Shown here one piece after another: positions 54,290 through 63,893 of a DNA stretch of 64,000 nucleotides. A model generated the notes under the pieces. That model was not told the DNA's origin and did no database searches. It saw nothing but the letters and a program-made list of their open reading frames with translations. The translations under genes and the position numbers were made by a program. Source of the DNA: Hyphomonadaceae bacterium (GTDB lineage Bacteria > Pseudomonadota > Alphaproteobacteria > Caulobacterales > Aquidulcibacteraceae); NCBI GenBank assembly GCA_016791425.1, contig JAEUMQ010000007.1, positions 310,001 through 374,000 of the forward strand, written 5' to 3'. The first letter of the stretch is position 1. Each line of letters opens with the position of its first letter.

Positions 54290-55381
54290 ATGAACGATCG
54301 GCCTCGGGGACTAGGACGCGGACTTTCCGCGCTGCTCGGCGAGCCGGTCCGCACGTCCGACTTCGACCGTCCGGCGCCGGCGCCGGCCTGGCGCGGCCCC
54401 GACCCGAAGGTGGTCGAGCTTTCCAGCCATCAGGTCCCGCAGCCCCCCCAATCGGGCTTTCAGCAGCCGCCCATTCATGCGCAGCCGATCCCGCCGCAAG
54501 CGCCGCCGGTTGCTTCCGCGCCGCCGCCGCAGGCGAGCGCGCCGGTCACGCCGCCCAACGCCGCGGCCGAGCCTTCGCCCCGGGGCATCCCGATCGAGCT
54601 GGTGCAGCGCAATCCGCTGCAGCCGCGCAAGCATTTCGACGAGGCCGAGCTCAACGAGCTTGCGTCCTCCATCAAGGCGCACGGCGTCCTGCAGCCGATC
54701 TTGGTGCGGCCGCTCGCCAGCGCGCCCGGCCGCTACGAGATCGTCGCCGGCGAACGCCGCTGGCGCGCTGCGCAGAAGGCTGGCCTGCACAACATCCCCG
54801 CGGTGATCCGCGAGCTCAATGAAGTCGAGATCCTCGAGATCGGCATCATCGAGAACGTCCAGCGCACTGACCTCAACCCGATCGAAGAGGCGCAGGGCTA
54901 CCAGGCGCTGATCGATCGCTTCGGCCATACCCAGGAAGACATCGCGGACTCCGTCGGCAAGAGCCGCCCGCACATCGCGAACATCCTGCGTCTGCTGAAG
55001 CTGCCCGACGACATCCAGGAGATGGTGCGCGACGGCCGGCTCGCCGCCGGCGCCGCGCGCGCGATCCTCACCTCGCCCGACCCGATGACGCTCGCGCGCA
55101 AGGCCATCGCGGAGAACTTGAACGTTCGCGAGATCGAGCGTCTGGCGCAACAGGCGAAGGACGAGAAGCACGGACCCCGCTCCGGCGGCGGCGCTGCTTC
55201 ATCCGTCGCGGAGAAGGACGCTGACACGCGCGCGCTCGAACGCACGCTCTCCGATGCGCTCGGTCTGCCCGTCACGATCTTCGACAAGAGCGGGCAGGGC
55301 GAAGTGAAGATCTATTACAAGACGCTCGAGCAGCTCGACGAGATCGCGCGCCGCCTCAACGCTGGCCGCTCCCCGGACTGA
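54290..55381 (+). CDS. parB: Chromosome partitioning protein ParB
   Basis: A 363-residue CTPase and parS-binding protein. It starts RGLGRGLSALLGE (ParA-interaction region). A Pro/Ala-rich linker (about 40-95) precedes the N-terminal CTP-binding domain, with IPIELVQRNPLQPRKHFDE, VAGERRWRAAQKAGL and IENVQRTDLNPIEEAQGY. The HTH is TQEDIADSVGKSRPHIANIL. The dimerisation domain ends the protein. ATG at 54290 has GGGAG 6 nt upstream; ATG at 54275 would add five residues. Confidence 0.95.
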   Translation: MNDRPRGLGRGLSALLGEPVRTSDFDRPAPAPAWRGPDPKVVELSSHQVPQPPQSGFQQPPIHAQPIPPQAPPVASAPPPQASAPVTPPNAAAEPSPRGIPIELVQRNPLQPRKHFDEAELNELASSIKAHGVLQPILVRPLASAPGRYEIVAGERRWRAAQKAGLHNIPAVIRELNEVEILEIGIIENVQRTDLNPIEEAQGYQALIDRFGHTQEDIADSVGKSRPHIANILRLLKLPDDIQEMVRDGRLAAGAARAILTSPDPMTLARKAIAENLNVREIERLAQQAKDEKHGPRSGGGAASSVAEKDADTRALERTLSDALGLPVTIFDKSGQGEVKIYYKTLEQLDEIARRLNAGRSPD

Positions 55382-55393
55382 ACTTCACAAGAT

Positions 55394-55456
55394 GAAACTC
55401 CTTTCCCTCCCCTGAAAGGGGAGGGTGTCATCGCGCAGCGATGACGGGTGGGGTGA
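55394..55456 (+). repeat. Family A (beta) two-hairpin repeat
   Basis: CCCTCCCCTGAAAGGGGAGGG forms hairpin 1. Hairpin 2 is GTCATCGC-gca-GCGATGAC, with tail GGGTGGGG. It follows the parB stop and faces the reverse copy at 55480. Confidence 0.87.
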
Positions 55457-55479
55457 CGTCGCAATCGTTGCGGGCATCC

Positions 55480-55546
55480 CCACCCGTCGCTTCGCGCATG
55501 CGCGCTTCAGCGACACCCTCCCCGCAAGCGGGGAGGGAAGAGCGCT
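55480..55546 (-). repeat. Family A (beta) repeat, reverse orientation
   Basis: On the minus strand CCCTCCCCGCTTGCGGGGAGGG is hairpin 1. The second hairpin has outer arms GTCGCT/AGCGAC and an inner GCGCGC/GCGCGA pairing, with tail GGGTGGGG. Together with the copy at 55394 it makes an inverted repeat of about 150 bp between the converging parB and a small membrane protein gene. Confidence 0.82.
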
Positions 55547-55568
55547 CTATAACAGCGAGGTCGGCAGG

Positions 55569-56024
55569 TCAGTTGAAGGCGGTTTCCGGCGCGATGAGTT
55601 CGTCGCCATCGGACGTGACGTTCTCCACCTCGTGCTCGCTCTGATCGGGCGCCCAGCCATTGTGCCAGTCGATGCCGTCGGTGAGGCCCTTGTCGGCGCT
55701 GGCCTGGATGATCCGGAATTCCGGCGCCGGCGTGGGCTCTTCGCGGCGCGGCCGAACGATCCGCGCGACCGGAGCAGCTTCCGCAACCTCCGCCACGGCC
55801 TCGACCTGCGGCGTATTCCAGGCGAGCCGCGCGTCATTGTCCTTTGCTGTGAAGGGCGAAACGCCGCCGCTGACCCCGAGCCCGAAGCCGACCATCGCCA
55901 CGCCGAACGTGAAGAGGAACACCGCCGCCGCGCAGACGATGAGCCCAGCCAGGTGGCTCCATGCGATGCGCGTCGCCGGCTGCGGCTTTTCGCCGAAAGA
56001 AGGAAAGGGGGGCATGGCGTCCAT
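55569..56024 (-). CDS. Small single-pass membrane protein of unknown function
   Basis: A 151-residue protein with one membrane segment (SHLAGLIVCAAAVFLFTFGVA, about residues 22-42, preceded by a short basic stretch). An acidic, Pro/Glu-rich periplasmic or cytoplasmic tail follows and ends PETAFN. I recognise no family. ATG at 56024 was chosen over TTG 56033. It lies between the parB-side repeats and holA on the same strand. Confidence 0.6.
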   Translation of the reverse strand: MDAMPPFPSFGEKPQPATRIAWSHLAGLIVCAAAVFLFTFGVAMVGFGLGVSGGVSPFTAKDNDARLAWNTPQVEAVAEVAEAAPVARIVRPRREEPTPAPEFRIIQASADKGLTDGIDWHNGWAPDQSEHEVENVTSDGDELIAPETAFN

Positions 56025-56104
56025 CGTGAGCAACTTGCCCGGTTGAACGCAGTGCGCCGAGCGCAGGTTCCCGCGCCCGCCGCATCAATTTCGCCAACTT
56101 TTGA

Positions 56105-57136
56105 TTACCGGCCGCCCGCCAACGCCGCCACCTTCGCGAACGCATCGGCGGCGATCATGTCTTGCGGGCTCTGCGCCTGCTTGCAGGCGATCTCGGCCTT
56201 CCAGAGAACGTCGAGCCCGCGCGTGAGTCTAGGCGCGGACCACACCCTGAGCTGCGCCTGGAATGCGTCCCGCTCTTTCCAGAACACCGGCGGCCGCAGG
56301 CGCTGCGCCGCGTCGGAAGCCGACGCGCCTTCATCGACCGCGAGCCGCGCCTCCAAGAGGCGCATCAGCCGCCGAGTCAGCGCCTTGATGGAGGCGACGC
56401 CGTTCATCCGCTCGATCCGCGCCAGCGCCTCCATCGCCGCAGCCGCGCGCCCTTCGAGCGCGGCGAGCGCAGCTTGGTCGAGCTCCGCTTCGCCTTCGTC
56501 CGCGACCAGGAGTTCGACATCCGCGACCGAAAGCGCCGCGCCATTCGCATAGGCTGCCAGCTTCTCGATCTCGCGCCGCATCAGCGCGCGATCCGCCGGC
56601 AAGAGCGCGTTCAGCGTCTCGGCCGCTTCCGCGCTGAGCGTCACGCCTTCGCCCTTCAGCATGTCGCGCGCGAACTGCGCGCGCTCCGCGTCGCTCTCTT
56701 CATAGAAGACGAGCGCCGCCGCGCGCTTCGCGCCTTCGAACGCCTTCGCCAGTTTCGACGTACCGCCGAGATCGCCGCCCTCGACCAGCAGATAGGCGAG
56801 GGGAGCGCCTTTCTCGATATCCGCCAGCGCTGCCAGGATCGCATCGTCCGCGCCCGATCCTTCCACGCGTGCCCACACCAGCCGCGCATCGCTTCCGCCC
56901 AGCAGCGATTGCGCCGCGAGCGCGTCGGCGAGCCGCGCAGCGTCCCGCTTCATCTCGTCTTCGTTGAGCTTGCTGAGCGCGAACGGATCGTTGGCCGCGC
57001 GCTTCAGCGTCGCCTTCACGATCGCCGCGGCCGCGTCCGCGACAAGGCTGCGGTTCGGGCCGAACACCAGCGCGGCGCCGAGTTGCGGGTCGGGCTTGTC
57101 GAGGAAGCGCCGAGCGGCTGCACCCTGAATCTTCAA
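56105..57136 (-). CDS. holA: DNA polymerase III subunit delta
   Basis: A 343-residue clamp-loader subunit that opens the beta clamp. GAALVFGPNRSLVADAAAAIVK marks the N-terminal nucleotide-like fold. Helical middle and C-terminal collar regions follow (AEAAETLNALLPADRALMRRE, PPVFWKERDAFQAQLRVW). It ends normally at AALAGGR. Only TTG at 57136 fits the family N-terminus. It sits 8 nt after lptE, as in most alphaproteobacteria. Confidence 0.92.
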   Translation of the reverse strand: MKIQGAAARRFLDKPDPQLGAALVFGPNRSLVADAAAAIVKATLKRAANDPFALSKLNEDEMKRDAARLADALAAQSLLGGSDARLVWARVEGSGADDAILAALADIEKGAPLAYLLVEGGDLGGTSKLAKAFEGAKRAAALVFYEESDAERAQFARDMLKGEGVTLSAEAAETLNALLPADRALMRREIEKLAAYANGAALSVADVELLVADEGEAELDQAALAALEGRAAAAMEALARIERMNGVASIKALTRRLMRLLEARLAVDEGASASDAAQRLRPPVFWKERDAFQAQLRVWSAPRLTRGLDVLWKAEIACKQAQSPQDMIAADAFAKVAALAGGR

Positions 57137-57144
57137 AAGCGGAT

Positions 57145-57678
57145 CTACTCGCCGCCGGCCGGCGAGCCGCGCCGATAGGTAGCGCGCGGGGCCGGGTTGC
57201 GCCGCGCTTCCGAGAGCCGGATGGCGAGGTCGGCGCGGATGCGCTGGGCGAGGATTTCCGCGGCGCGCTCGCGCGCATCGTCCTGCGCGGCGATTTCGCC
57301 GAACGCGGAGGCCGGGATCTCGAACGTGGCGACGCTGGTCACCGTGCCCCGCACCGGCTGGATGCCGCCATTGGGCGTAAGGACGTAGCGCGCGGTGAGG
57401 TAGAGGTCCGCCCGGCTGGCGGATTCGTCGGTCCGGAAGCCGAGCCGGGAGACGTCTTCCCGGAGCGAGATCTCCAGCGTCTGCGGTTCGCCTTCGTGCT
57501 CCACCGAGAGCATCCGGTCGAGCTCCTGGCGGAGCACATGCCCGGCTTTGCCTGGGATGGTCGAGATGCTCACCGGCCCGATCGCCGGGCCCCCGCCGAT
57601 CTGCGGCGCGTAGAGCGGCTGGAACCCGCAGGCCGAAAGCAGGCCCGCCGCGGCGATAGCGAACAACGATTTGCGCAT
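57145..57678 (-). CDS. lptE: LPS assembly lipoprotein LptE
   Basis: A 177-residue outer-membrane lipoprotein that plugs LptD during LPS export. The signal is MRKSLFAIAAAGLLSAC (lipobox cysteine at 17), followed by the characteristic CGFQPLYAP. The rest is a small alpha/beta domain with a basic, Arg-rich tail. ATG at 57678 has GGGGTGA 5 nt upstream. GTG at 57687, overlapping the leuS stop as GTGA, is a possible alternative. Confidence 0.92.
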   Translation of the reverse strand: MRKSLFAIAAAGLLSACGFQPLYAPQIGGGPAIGPVSISTIPGKAGHVLRQELDRMLSVEHEGEPQTLEISLREDVSRLGFRTDESASRADLYLTARYVLTPNGGIQPVRGTVTSVATFEIPASAFGEIAAQDDARERAAEILAQRIRADLAIRLSEARRNPAPRATYRRGSPAGGE

Positions 57679-57683
57679 CTCGA

Positions 57684-60467
57684 TCACCCCGCCACGATAT
57701 TCACGATCCGGTCCGGAACGTAAATGAATTTGCGGACTTCGAGCCCTTCCAGGAACCGCGCCACGTCCGGATGGGCGAGCGCCGCCTCGCGGACCTCGGC
57801 TTCCCCGGCGCCGATTGCGGCCTGGATTTCCGCCCGCCGCTTGCCGTTCACCTGCACCGGCAGGGTGACGGATGTTTCCGCCGTGAGCCTGGGATCAGGA
57901 ACCGGCCAGGGCGCGGTGATGACGAACCCGGCTTGCCCAAGCTTCTCCCAGGCCTCTTCCGCCAGGTGCGGCATGAAGGGCGCGATGAGCTGGGCGAGCA
58001 GCCGGAGCGCTTCGCCGCGCGCCCACATGAGGTCGGGGTCGTTGGCGTCGCGGACCTTGGAGATCGCGTTGGTGAGCTCGTAGCAGCGGGCGACCGCGAC
58101 ATTGAACCGGAAGCCCTCGATGTCGGCGGTGACGCCCTCGACCGCCTTGTGCGCGAGCTGCCGCAGCGCGAGCGCTTGTCCTTCGTTCGCCCCCGGAGGA
58201 GGGGAGGCCTCGGCCTTCGGTGCATGCTGCCCGTGAGCGTCAATCGCGGCCCAGACGCGTTGCACGAACCGCCACGCGCCTTCCACGCCCGCAGCGGTCC
58301 ATTCCACGTCCCGCTCGGGCGGTGAATCTGAAAGCACGAACCAGCGCGCGACGTCGGCGCCGAAATCGCTGACGAACGCGTCGAGATCGACCACGTTCTT
58401 CTTCGACTTCGACATCTTCTCGACCGCGCCCGTAGTCACCTCGTCGTTGGTCCCGACCAGATAGCGTCTTTCATCGCGCACCTCGGTTTGCTCGGGAGAA
58501 TAGTAGACTACGCGCCGGAAGCTCTTGTCCTCCTTCAAAGTCCGCTCAGCGCCGGTCGAAGGATTTGCGGAAGTCAACGCCACGTCCAAGGCGTAGAGGC
58601 GTTCGCCCGTCTTCGGATCGACGGGCTTCTCTCCCGCGTAGTCGGCTTGTTCGACCCGCTCCGTTTGGAAGTAAGTCTCGTGCGTGACCATGCCTTGCGT
58701 GAAGAGGCCAGCGAACGGCTCGCCGGTTTCGCTCTCCGCGAAATGGCAATCGCGCAGCGCCCGCATGAAGAAACGCGAATAGAGCAGGTGCAGCACTGCA
58801 TGCTCGACGCCGCCGACATATTGATCGACCGGCATCCAATACGCCGCGAGCTCCTTGTCGAACGGCGCGTCGGGATTCTGCGGATCGCAGAAGCGCAGGA
58901 AGTACCAGGAGGAATCCACGAACGTGTCGAGCGTGTCGGTCTCGCGCTCGGCCTTGCCGCCGCACGCGGGGCAACTCACGTGCTTCCACGTCGGATGCCG
59001 GGCCAGCGGATTGCCCGGCTGATCGAACGTCACGTCCTCCGGCAGCGCGACCGGCAATTCGCTTTCCGGCACGCCCTGCGGTCCGCACGCCGGGCAATGG
59101 ATGATCGGGATCGGGCAGCCCCAATAGCGTTGCCGCGACACGCCCCAGTCGCGCAGCCGGTATTGCGTCGTCGCTTGCCCGAGCTGGCGCTTCTCCAGCT
59201 CCGCAATGGCGGCCTTGATGGCTTCGTCCGTCGTGAGCCCATCGAGGAAACGCGAATTCATGATCACGCCGGGGCCGGTATAGGCCTCTTTGCCGACCTG
59301 ATAGCGCTGCACGTCCTCGCCCGGCGGCAGCACCACCGGATTGACCGGCAGATCGTATTTGCGCGCGAACTCGAGGTCGCGCTGGTCGCCGGCCGGGGAG
59401 CCGAAGATCGCGCCCGTCCCATAGGTCGAGAGCACGAAGTTCGCCGCATAGACCGGCAGCACCCAGCTTTCGTCGAACGGATGTTTCACGCGCACGCCGA
59501 GATCGACGCCGAACTTCTCGGCCTTCTCGATGTCGGCTTCCGAGGTTCCGAGCCGCGCGGTTTCCGCGATGAACTTCGCCACCGCCGGATTGTGCGCCGC
59601 GATCGCCCTGGTCAGCGGATGATCGGGCGCGAGCGCAAGGAAGCTGGCGCCGAAGAGCGTGTCTGGACGCGTGGTGTAGACTTCAATGGGATCGGTGGCG
59701 TGGTTCGGTCCGCCGCCCGGCGTCTCCTTTGGCAGGAAGTCGGGCGCGCTCGCGATCGGCCACCACACTTTCGCGCCCTGGCTCTTGCCGATCCAGTTCG
59801 CCTGCATGAGCCGCACTTTGTCCGGCCAGCGGTCGAGCGTGCCGAGCGCCTCCAGGAGATCGTCCGAATACGCCGTGACGCGGAACACCCATTGGTCGAG
59901 CTCGCGCGTCTCCACGTCGGCGCCGGAGCGCCAGCCCTTGCCGTCCACGACCTGCTCGTTGGCGAGCACGGTCTGATCGACCGGATCCCAGTTCACCTTC
60001 TGCTTGCGCCGCGCGACGAGGCCGGTGCGCCAGAACGCCAGGAACATCGCCTGTTGGTGCTTGTAATAAGCCGGATCGCAGGTCGCGATCTCGCGCTCCC
60101 AATCGATCGAGAGCCCAAGCAGCTGCAACTGACCGCGCATCGCTTCGATATTCGAGAGCGTCCAAGCCCGCGGATGCGCCCCGCGCTCCATGGCGGCGTT
60201 CTCCGCCGGCAGCCCGAACGCGTCCCAGCCCATCGGATGCAGGACGTTGTAGCCCTGCGCGCGCCGATAGCGCGCGATGACGTCGCCCATCGCGTAATTG
60301 CGCGAATGCCCGACATGGATGCGCCCGGAAGGGTAGGGGAACATCTCAAGGACGTAGGCTTTGCGCTTGCCTTTCGCCTGATCGGGAGAAAGCGCGGCGA
60401 ACACGCGCGCGTCGCGCCAGCGCTCACGCCATTTCGGCTCGACCTCGCGGTGATTGTAGCGGGACAT
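57684..60467 (-). CDS. leuS: Leucyl-tRNA synthetase
   Basis: A 927-residue class I aminoacyl-tRNA synthetase, the usual family length being 850-930. The HIGH-type motif is [20 protein letters not shown] and the KMSKS loop is [12 protein letters not shown]. An editing domain ([20 protein letters not shown]) and a zinc-knuckle region with CPACG and CPACGGKAE are present. ATG at 60467 ([13 protein letters not shown]) was chosen. The frame is open further upstream but overlaps the DUF3576 gene there without homology. lptE and holA follow in the same transcription unit. Confidence 0.97.
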   Translation of the reverse strand: MSRYNHREVEPKWRERWRDARVFAALSPDQAKGKRKAYVLEMFPYPSGRIHVGHSRNYAMGDVIARYRRAQGYNVLHPMGWDAFGLPAENAAMERGAHPRAWTLSNIEAMRGQLQLLGLSIDWEREIATCDPAYYKHQQAMFLAFWRTGLVARRKQKVNWDPVDQTVLANEQVVDGKGWRSGADVETRELDQWVFRVTAYSDDLLEALGTLDRWPDKVRLMQANWIGKSQGAKVWWPIASAPDFLPKETPGGGPNHATDPIEVYTTRPDTLFGASFLALAPDHPLTRAIAAHNPAVAKFIAETARLGTSEADIEKAEKFGVDLGVRVKHPFDESWVLPVYAANFVLSTYGTGAIFGSPAGDQRDLEFARKYDLPVNPVVLPPGEDVQRYQVGKEAYTGPGVIMNSRFLDGLTTDEAIKAAIAELEKRQLGQATTQYRLRDWGVSRQRYWGCPIPIIHCPACGPQGVPESELPVALPEDVTFDQPGNPLARHPTWKHVSCPACGGKAERETDTLDTFVDSSWYFLRFCDPQNPDAPFDKELAAYWMPVDQYVGGVEHAVLHLLYSRFFMRALRDCHFAESETGEPFAGLFTQGMVTHETYFQTERVEQADYAGEKPVDPKTGERLYALDVALTSANPSTGAERTLKEDKSFRRVVYYSPEQTEVRDERRYLVGTNDEVTTGAVEKMSKSKKNVVDLDAFVSDFGADVARWFVLSDSPPERDVEWTAAGVEGAWRFVQRVWAAIDAHGQHAPKAEASPPPGANEGQALALRQLAHKAVEGVTADIEGFRFNVAVARCYELTNAISKVRDANDPDLMWARGEALRLLAQLIAPFMPHLAEEAWEKLGQAGFVITAPWPVPDPRLTAETSVTLPVQVNGKRRAEIQAAIGAGEAEVREAALAHPDVARFLEGLEVRKFIYVPDRIVNIVAG

Positions 60468-60532
60468 CCGCGGAATGTGCCTTCTGCGACGGCTGACTGC
60501 GAGCGCTGATTTCGCGCCCGCGGACGATGAGA

Positions 60533-61015
60533 TCAATCGTCCTTGTCGCGAAGCGTGGAGAGGCGCAGCTGGCGCGCGCGCGTGAGGATGGCGTTCTCGA
60601 TTTGGATGGCGGTGTCGGGCGAGGTGTTGACCTGCTGCCATTGGCCGCCCGCGACCTGCTGCTCGCGGAAGATCGAGACATTGAGCGCGTCAGCGCGCAG
60701 CCGCGTGTCGAGGATGTAGACGGTGGCCTTGTAGCGCTCGCCGGGCCGCTGCGGGTCCATGTACCAGTCGGTGATGATCACGCCGCCGAACGGATCGGCC
60801 GAAGCGAGCGGCATGAAATTGAGCGTGTCGAGGCTCGCGCGCCAGAGGAACGAATTGACCCCGATGCCTTCCTCGGCCGCGCTCTTTTCCTTGCCGCCGA
60901 AGAACCCGCTCTTGGACTCGCCTTCGGGGTTGCGATTGCCGCCGCAGCCTGCCAGCGCGCCTGCCGCGACCAGTGCGGCCGCCGCCACCAACACAAAGCG
61001 CGCGCGCTGTATCAT
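60533..61015 (-). CDS. DUF3576 domain lipoprotein
   Basis: A 160-residue lipoprotein of unknown function with signal [24 protein letters not shown] (lipobox cysteine about 24). Then [35 protein letters not shown] and [20 protein letters not shown] follow; the last are strong DUF3576 features. In alphaproteobacteria it normally lies upstream of leuS, as here. ATG at 61015 has GGAG about 9 nt upstream. Confidence 0.9.
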   Translation of the reverse strand: MIQRARFVLVAAAALVAAGALAGCGGNRNPEGESKSGFFGGKEKSAAEEGIGVNSFLWRASLDTLNFMPLASADPFGGVIITDWYMDPQRPGERYKATVYILDTRLRADALNVSIFREQQVAGGQWQQVNTSPDTAIQIENAILTRARQLRLSTLRDKDD

Positions 61016-61324
61016 GATTCCACTCCCCATTCGCCCAGCTGGAGCATGTTTCCCGCCGGCTCATCGCCAAAAATACCGAAGCCGGACAAGTCCCTGGCGC
61101 CGCACCGAATCCGTGGATCCGCCGGGCCAGGGGCTCTATACCATGCGTCTTTAGGAGGGCCAGTGGGCGCCTGTGCGCCCAATTTGCGGCGCGACCGCCT
61201 CACTTCGCGCTCCGGGCGCCGTCATTTCTCCCTGGACCTGTGGTTATTTTTCACTGCCGGGAAAGACGATTCAGGTATAGGTTCTTTCCGGCTCTAGGGG
61301 AGTGGGCCTCGGTTTCGAGGCTCG
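61016..61324. other. Divergent intergenic region DUF3576/NtrZ-like
   Basis: This 309-nt gap holds a small hairpin (GGGCGC-ctgt-GCGCCC at 61165-61180) followed by AATTT, and must hold promoters for both flanking genes. No clear -35/-10 pair or repeat of families A-D was recognised. Confidence 0.6.
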
Positions 61325-61819
61325 ATGATGGGCTCCGGCTGCGGAGTCGCAAGGGGTTATTGGGTCGTGGGTCGCCGCTACGCCATGTTTCTCGCCGGCG
61401 CCGTCATGCTGACGGCGGGCGTCGCCGTGCCGGCGACGGCCTCGGCGCAGGAGACTGTGCAGGAGCGCGCCGCCGCCCGGGCCGAGGTCCCCTGGTATGA
61501 GCGCTTCACCTATAGCCAAGGCGCGGCGCCGACCGTTGCGGCCGATCCGTCGGACCGCCGCGGCGTCCAGGCCTGGGCCCCCTCCCGCCGCTGGGGCGTC
61601 ACGGTGAACCTGAACGAGAATGGTCAGGCCGGTACGGCCGCGCCCACAATGCGGGACGAGACCGCGGTCGGGGCCTACTACCAGTTCACGCCCAATGTTC
61701 GGGTAGGCGGCGCGGTCAGCGTCGGCGCCCAGTCCGCGGCTGGCTTGGCGCCGGTCGAGCGCGCCCGCGAGGCCGATTCGGCCGCCGGCGTCCGGCTCGA
61801 GTCCGCGTTCCGCTTCTAG
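61325..61819 (+). CDS. ntrZ: NtrZ-like periplasmic regulatory protein
   Basis: A 164-residue predicted periplasmic protein. Its signal peptide lies at about 18-42 (MFLAGAVMLTAGVAVPATASA) after a long n-region. The mature part has RRWGVTVNLNENGQ, MRDETAVGAYYQFTPNVRVGG and the end GVRLESAFRF, which resemble Caulobacter NtrZ, a periplasmic inhibitor of the sensor kinase NtrY. ATG at 61325 has GAGG 4 nt upstream; a shorter start at ATG 61385 is possible. Its position near leuS and a CenR-like gene supports the assignment, made from memory of the family. Confidence 0.75.
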   Translation: MMGSGCGVARGYWVVGRRYAMFLAGAVMLTAGVAVPATASAQETVQERAAARAEVPWYERFTYSQGAAPTVAADPSDRRGVQAWAPSRRWGVTVNLNENGQAGTAAPTMRDETAVGAYYQFTPNVRVGGAVSVGAQSAAGLAPVERAREADSAAGVRLESAFRF

Positions 61820-62421
61820 TCTTTCAGGGCATCGACAGCCGCGAGCCCCGCGAACCCGCGGCCGATGAGCCGCGCCGCGGTCCTGTGATTGACGCCTCCC
61901 AGAGCATAGACCGGCATCCCGGCCTGGCGGGCGAGCAGCCCCGCCTTGAGCGCGCCCAGCGGCCTCCCCGCCGAAGGGCTTCGGCTGGGAAACACCGGAG
62001 AGAGGAGGGCGCCACCCATGCCGAGCGCCTTGGCGCGCGCCAACGCGGCGCGCGAATGCGCCGCCGCGAGGACGAGCCCGGACCAGGCGGGCCGCGTCCG
62101 CATCAGCCGCTCCGGCACGCTCACGCCGTCAGCCCGGACTTTCCGGGCGAGCTCGAAATCGCCGCCCCCGATCAGCAGCATGCCCCCGCGCGCCCGGGTG
62201 ACCTTCCGCAGCCGGAAAGCCACGGCGAAGCGATCCTCGGCGCCGAAATGCCGGTAGATCACCCCTGCGCCGGGCGGCAGCCGCGCCGCGACTGCAACCG
62301 GATCGGGCGTCCGCGCCGGATCGGTGAGAAAGAGCAGGGGCGGAAGCGCCGGCCCCCCGGCCCGCCGCCCGAACTCGCGATTGAGCCGGCGCGCGATGCT
62401 GGCTAGCACCGCCCGGGACAC
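61816..62421 (-). CDS. Thiamine phosphate synthase-like protein
   Basis: A 201-residue TIM-barrel protein of the ThiE/TenI type. LLFLTDPARTPDPVAVAARLP starts the fold, LLIGGGDFELA and SAAHSRAALARAKALGMGGAL-like sequence (here AAAHSRAALARAKALGMG) lie in the middle. The phosphate-loop LSPVFPSRSPSAG and the C-terminal VYALGGVNHRTAARL are typical. Catalytic capacity to join HMP-PP to thiazole phosphate is not certain, since such duplicates often lack it. GTG at 62421 gives a natural N-terminus. It overlaps the NtrZ-like stop by 4 nt and diverges from yggS 12 nt away. Confidence 0.75.
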   Translation of the reverse strand: MSRAVLASIARRLNREFGRRAGGPALPPLLFLTDPARTPDPVAVAARLPPGAGVIYRHFGAEDRFAVAFRLRKVTRARGGMLLIGGGDFELARKVRADGVSVPERLMRTRPAWSGLVLAAAHSRAALARAKALGMGGALLSPVFPSRSPSAGRPLGALKAGLLARQAGMPVYALGGVNHRTAARLIGRGFAGLAAVDALKD

Positions 62422-62433
62422 GAATAGATCGCC

Positions 62434-63108
62434 ATGGACTTGAGCTCCGAGATCGCCGCGACCCGCGCCGCGCTGTTGGCGCGGATCGCCGAAGCCGCAC
62501 GCGCCGCAGGCCGCGATCCCGCAAGCGTAGCATTGGTCGCGGTGTCGAAGCAGCAGCCGGACGACCGCGTCGATGCGATGCTGGCGACCGGCCACCGGGT
62601 GTTTGGCGAGAACCGCGTGCAGGAGGCCCTGGCGCGCTGGACGCCCCGCCGCGCCGCGCATGCGGATTTGAAGCTGCGCCTCATCGGGCCGCTGCAATCG
62701 AACAAGGCGGCCGAAGCGGTCGGCTTCTTCGACGCCATCGACAGCCTCGATCGCCCGAAGCTCGCGGCCGCCCTGGCTGAAGCCGCCCAGAAGGCCGGCC
62801 GCTGCCCGGACGTCCTGGTGCAGGTCAACACCGGCGAGGAGCCGCAGAAGGCCGGGATCGCGCCGGGCGAGGCCGACGCCTTCATCGCCGCGGCCCGCAA
62901 CGAATATGGCCTGCCGGTGAAGGGCCTCATGTGTATTCCTCCGCTCACGGAGGAACCCGCGATGCATTTCGCGCTCCTTGCCAGGATCGCCGCCCGCAAC
63001 GGCCTTTCCCAGCTCTCGATGGGTATGAGCGACGATTTTGAGACTGCAATCCGCTTCGGCGCGACCATGGTCCGGGTCGGCTCGGCCCTGTTCGGGGCGC
63101 GCGGCTGA
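62434..63108 (+). CDS. yggS: YggS-type PLP homeostasis protein
   Basis: A 224-residue single-domain PLP-binding protein. K39 in VALVAVSKQQ would form the Schiff base. VFGENRVQEAL, LRLIGPLQSNKA, VQVNTGEEPQKAG, GLMCIPP and LSMGMSDDFETAIRFG are all family motifs, ending VRVGSALFGARG. It controls free PLP levels and has no catalytic activity known. ATG at 62434 was used. Confidence 0.94.
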   Translation: MDLSSEIAATRAALLARIAEAARAAGRDPASVALVAVSKQQPDDRVDAMLATGHRVFGENRVQEALARWTPRRAAHADLKLRLIGPLQSNKAAEAVGFFDAIDSLDRPKLAAALAEAAQKAGRCPDVLVQVNTGEEPQKAGIAPGEADAFIAAARNEYGLPVKGLMCIPPLTEEPAMHFALLARIAARNGLSQLSMGMSDDFETAIRFGATMVRVGSALFGARG

Positions 63109-63203
63109 CCCCATCTAGGCTGGACCCTCACGAAATCGCGCTTGGGGAAGAAGGGCAGGGACGCTCCCCAACCGCCGCGAACGGGTCTAAGGTTCGAGTC
63201 CCA

Positions 63204-63893
63204 ATGCCTGCACGCAAAGCGACCATACTCCTCATCGACGACGACGAAGAGCTGCGCACGGAATTGTCCGAGCAGCTGTCCCAGGAGGAGGGGTTCGAGG
63301 CCGTCGCCGCCGCTGACGCGAAGGAAGGCCTGGCCCTCGCGGCGCAGGCGAAGCCCGCCTTGATCCTGCTGGACGTGCACTTGCCGGACCTGGACGGCGT
63401 CGAGCTCTGCCGCCGGCTGCGCGCCGAGGGCCAGAAGGCGCCGATCATCCTGCTCACCGGTGCGGCGCGCGAGGAGAGCGACCAGGTCCACGGCCTCGAC
63501 GCCGGCGCGAACGATTACGTACTGAAGCCGTTCAAGTTCTCTGTGCTGCTCGCCCGCATCCGCGCGCATCTGAGGAGCCACGAGGCGAGCGAGGACGCCG
63601 TCTTCCAGATCGGCCCCTACGAATTCCGCCCGGCGATGAAGCTGCTCGTCGATCAGAAGAAGAAGGTCCGTCTCACCGAGAAGGAGACGAACATCCTGAA
63701 ATACCTCTACCGCTCCGGCCTGAAGCCGGTGAGCCGCGACGAGCTGCTGCGCGAGGTGTGGGGCTACAACGCCAACGTCACCACCCACACGCTCGAGACG
63801 CACATCTATCGTCTGCGCCAGAAGATCGAGCCCGACGCCCAGACCCCGAAGCTGCTGATAACCGAAAGCGGCGGCTATCGCCTGCAGGTGTGA
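63204..63893 (+). CDS. cenR: CenR-like response regulator (OmpR/PhoB family)
   Basis: A 229-residue regulator. The receiver domain has acidic pocket DDD (12-14), phosphorylation site D57 (ILLDVHLPDLDG), and YVLKPF with the conserved lysine. The winged-helix domain reads LTEKETNILKYLYRSG and VWGYNANVTTHTLETHIYRLR. Sequence and position match what I recall of Caulobacter CenR, an essential regulator of cell envelope genes paired with the kinase CenK. No kinase gene lies in the window. ATG at 63204 was used. Confidence 0.85.
   Translation: MPARKATILLIDDDEELRTELSEQLSQEEGFEAVAAADAKEGLALAAQAKPALILLDVHLPDLDGVELCRRLRAEGQKAPIILLTGAAREESDQVHGLDAGANDYVLKPFKFSVLLARIRAHLRSHEASEDAVFQIGPYEFRPAMKLLVDQKKKVRLTEKETNILKYLYRSGLKPVSRDELLREVWGYNANVTTHTLETHIYRLRQKIEPDAQTPKLLITESGGYRLQV

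Noticed and set aside
58488..60509. Long open frame antisense to leuS (673 codons)
   Set aside because: High GC content leaves antisense frames open. The frame is low in hydrophobic order and rich in Arg, and leuS is certain on the other strand.
60468..60641. 58-residue N-terminal extension of leuS
   Set aside because: It overlaps the DUF3576 gene and is Arg/His-rich without similarity to leucyl-tRNA synthetases.
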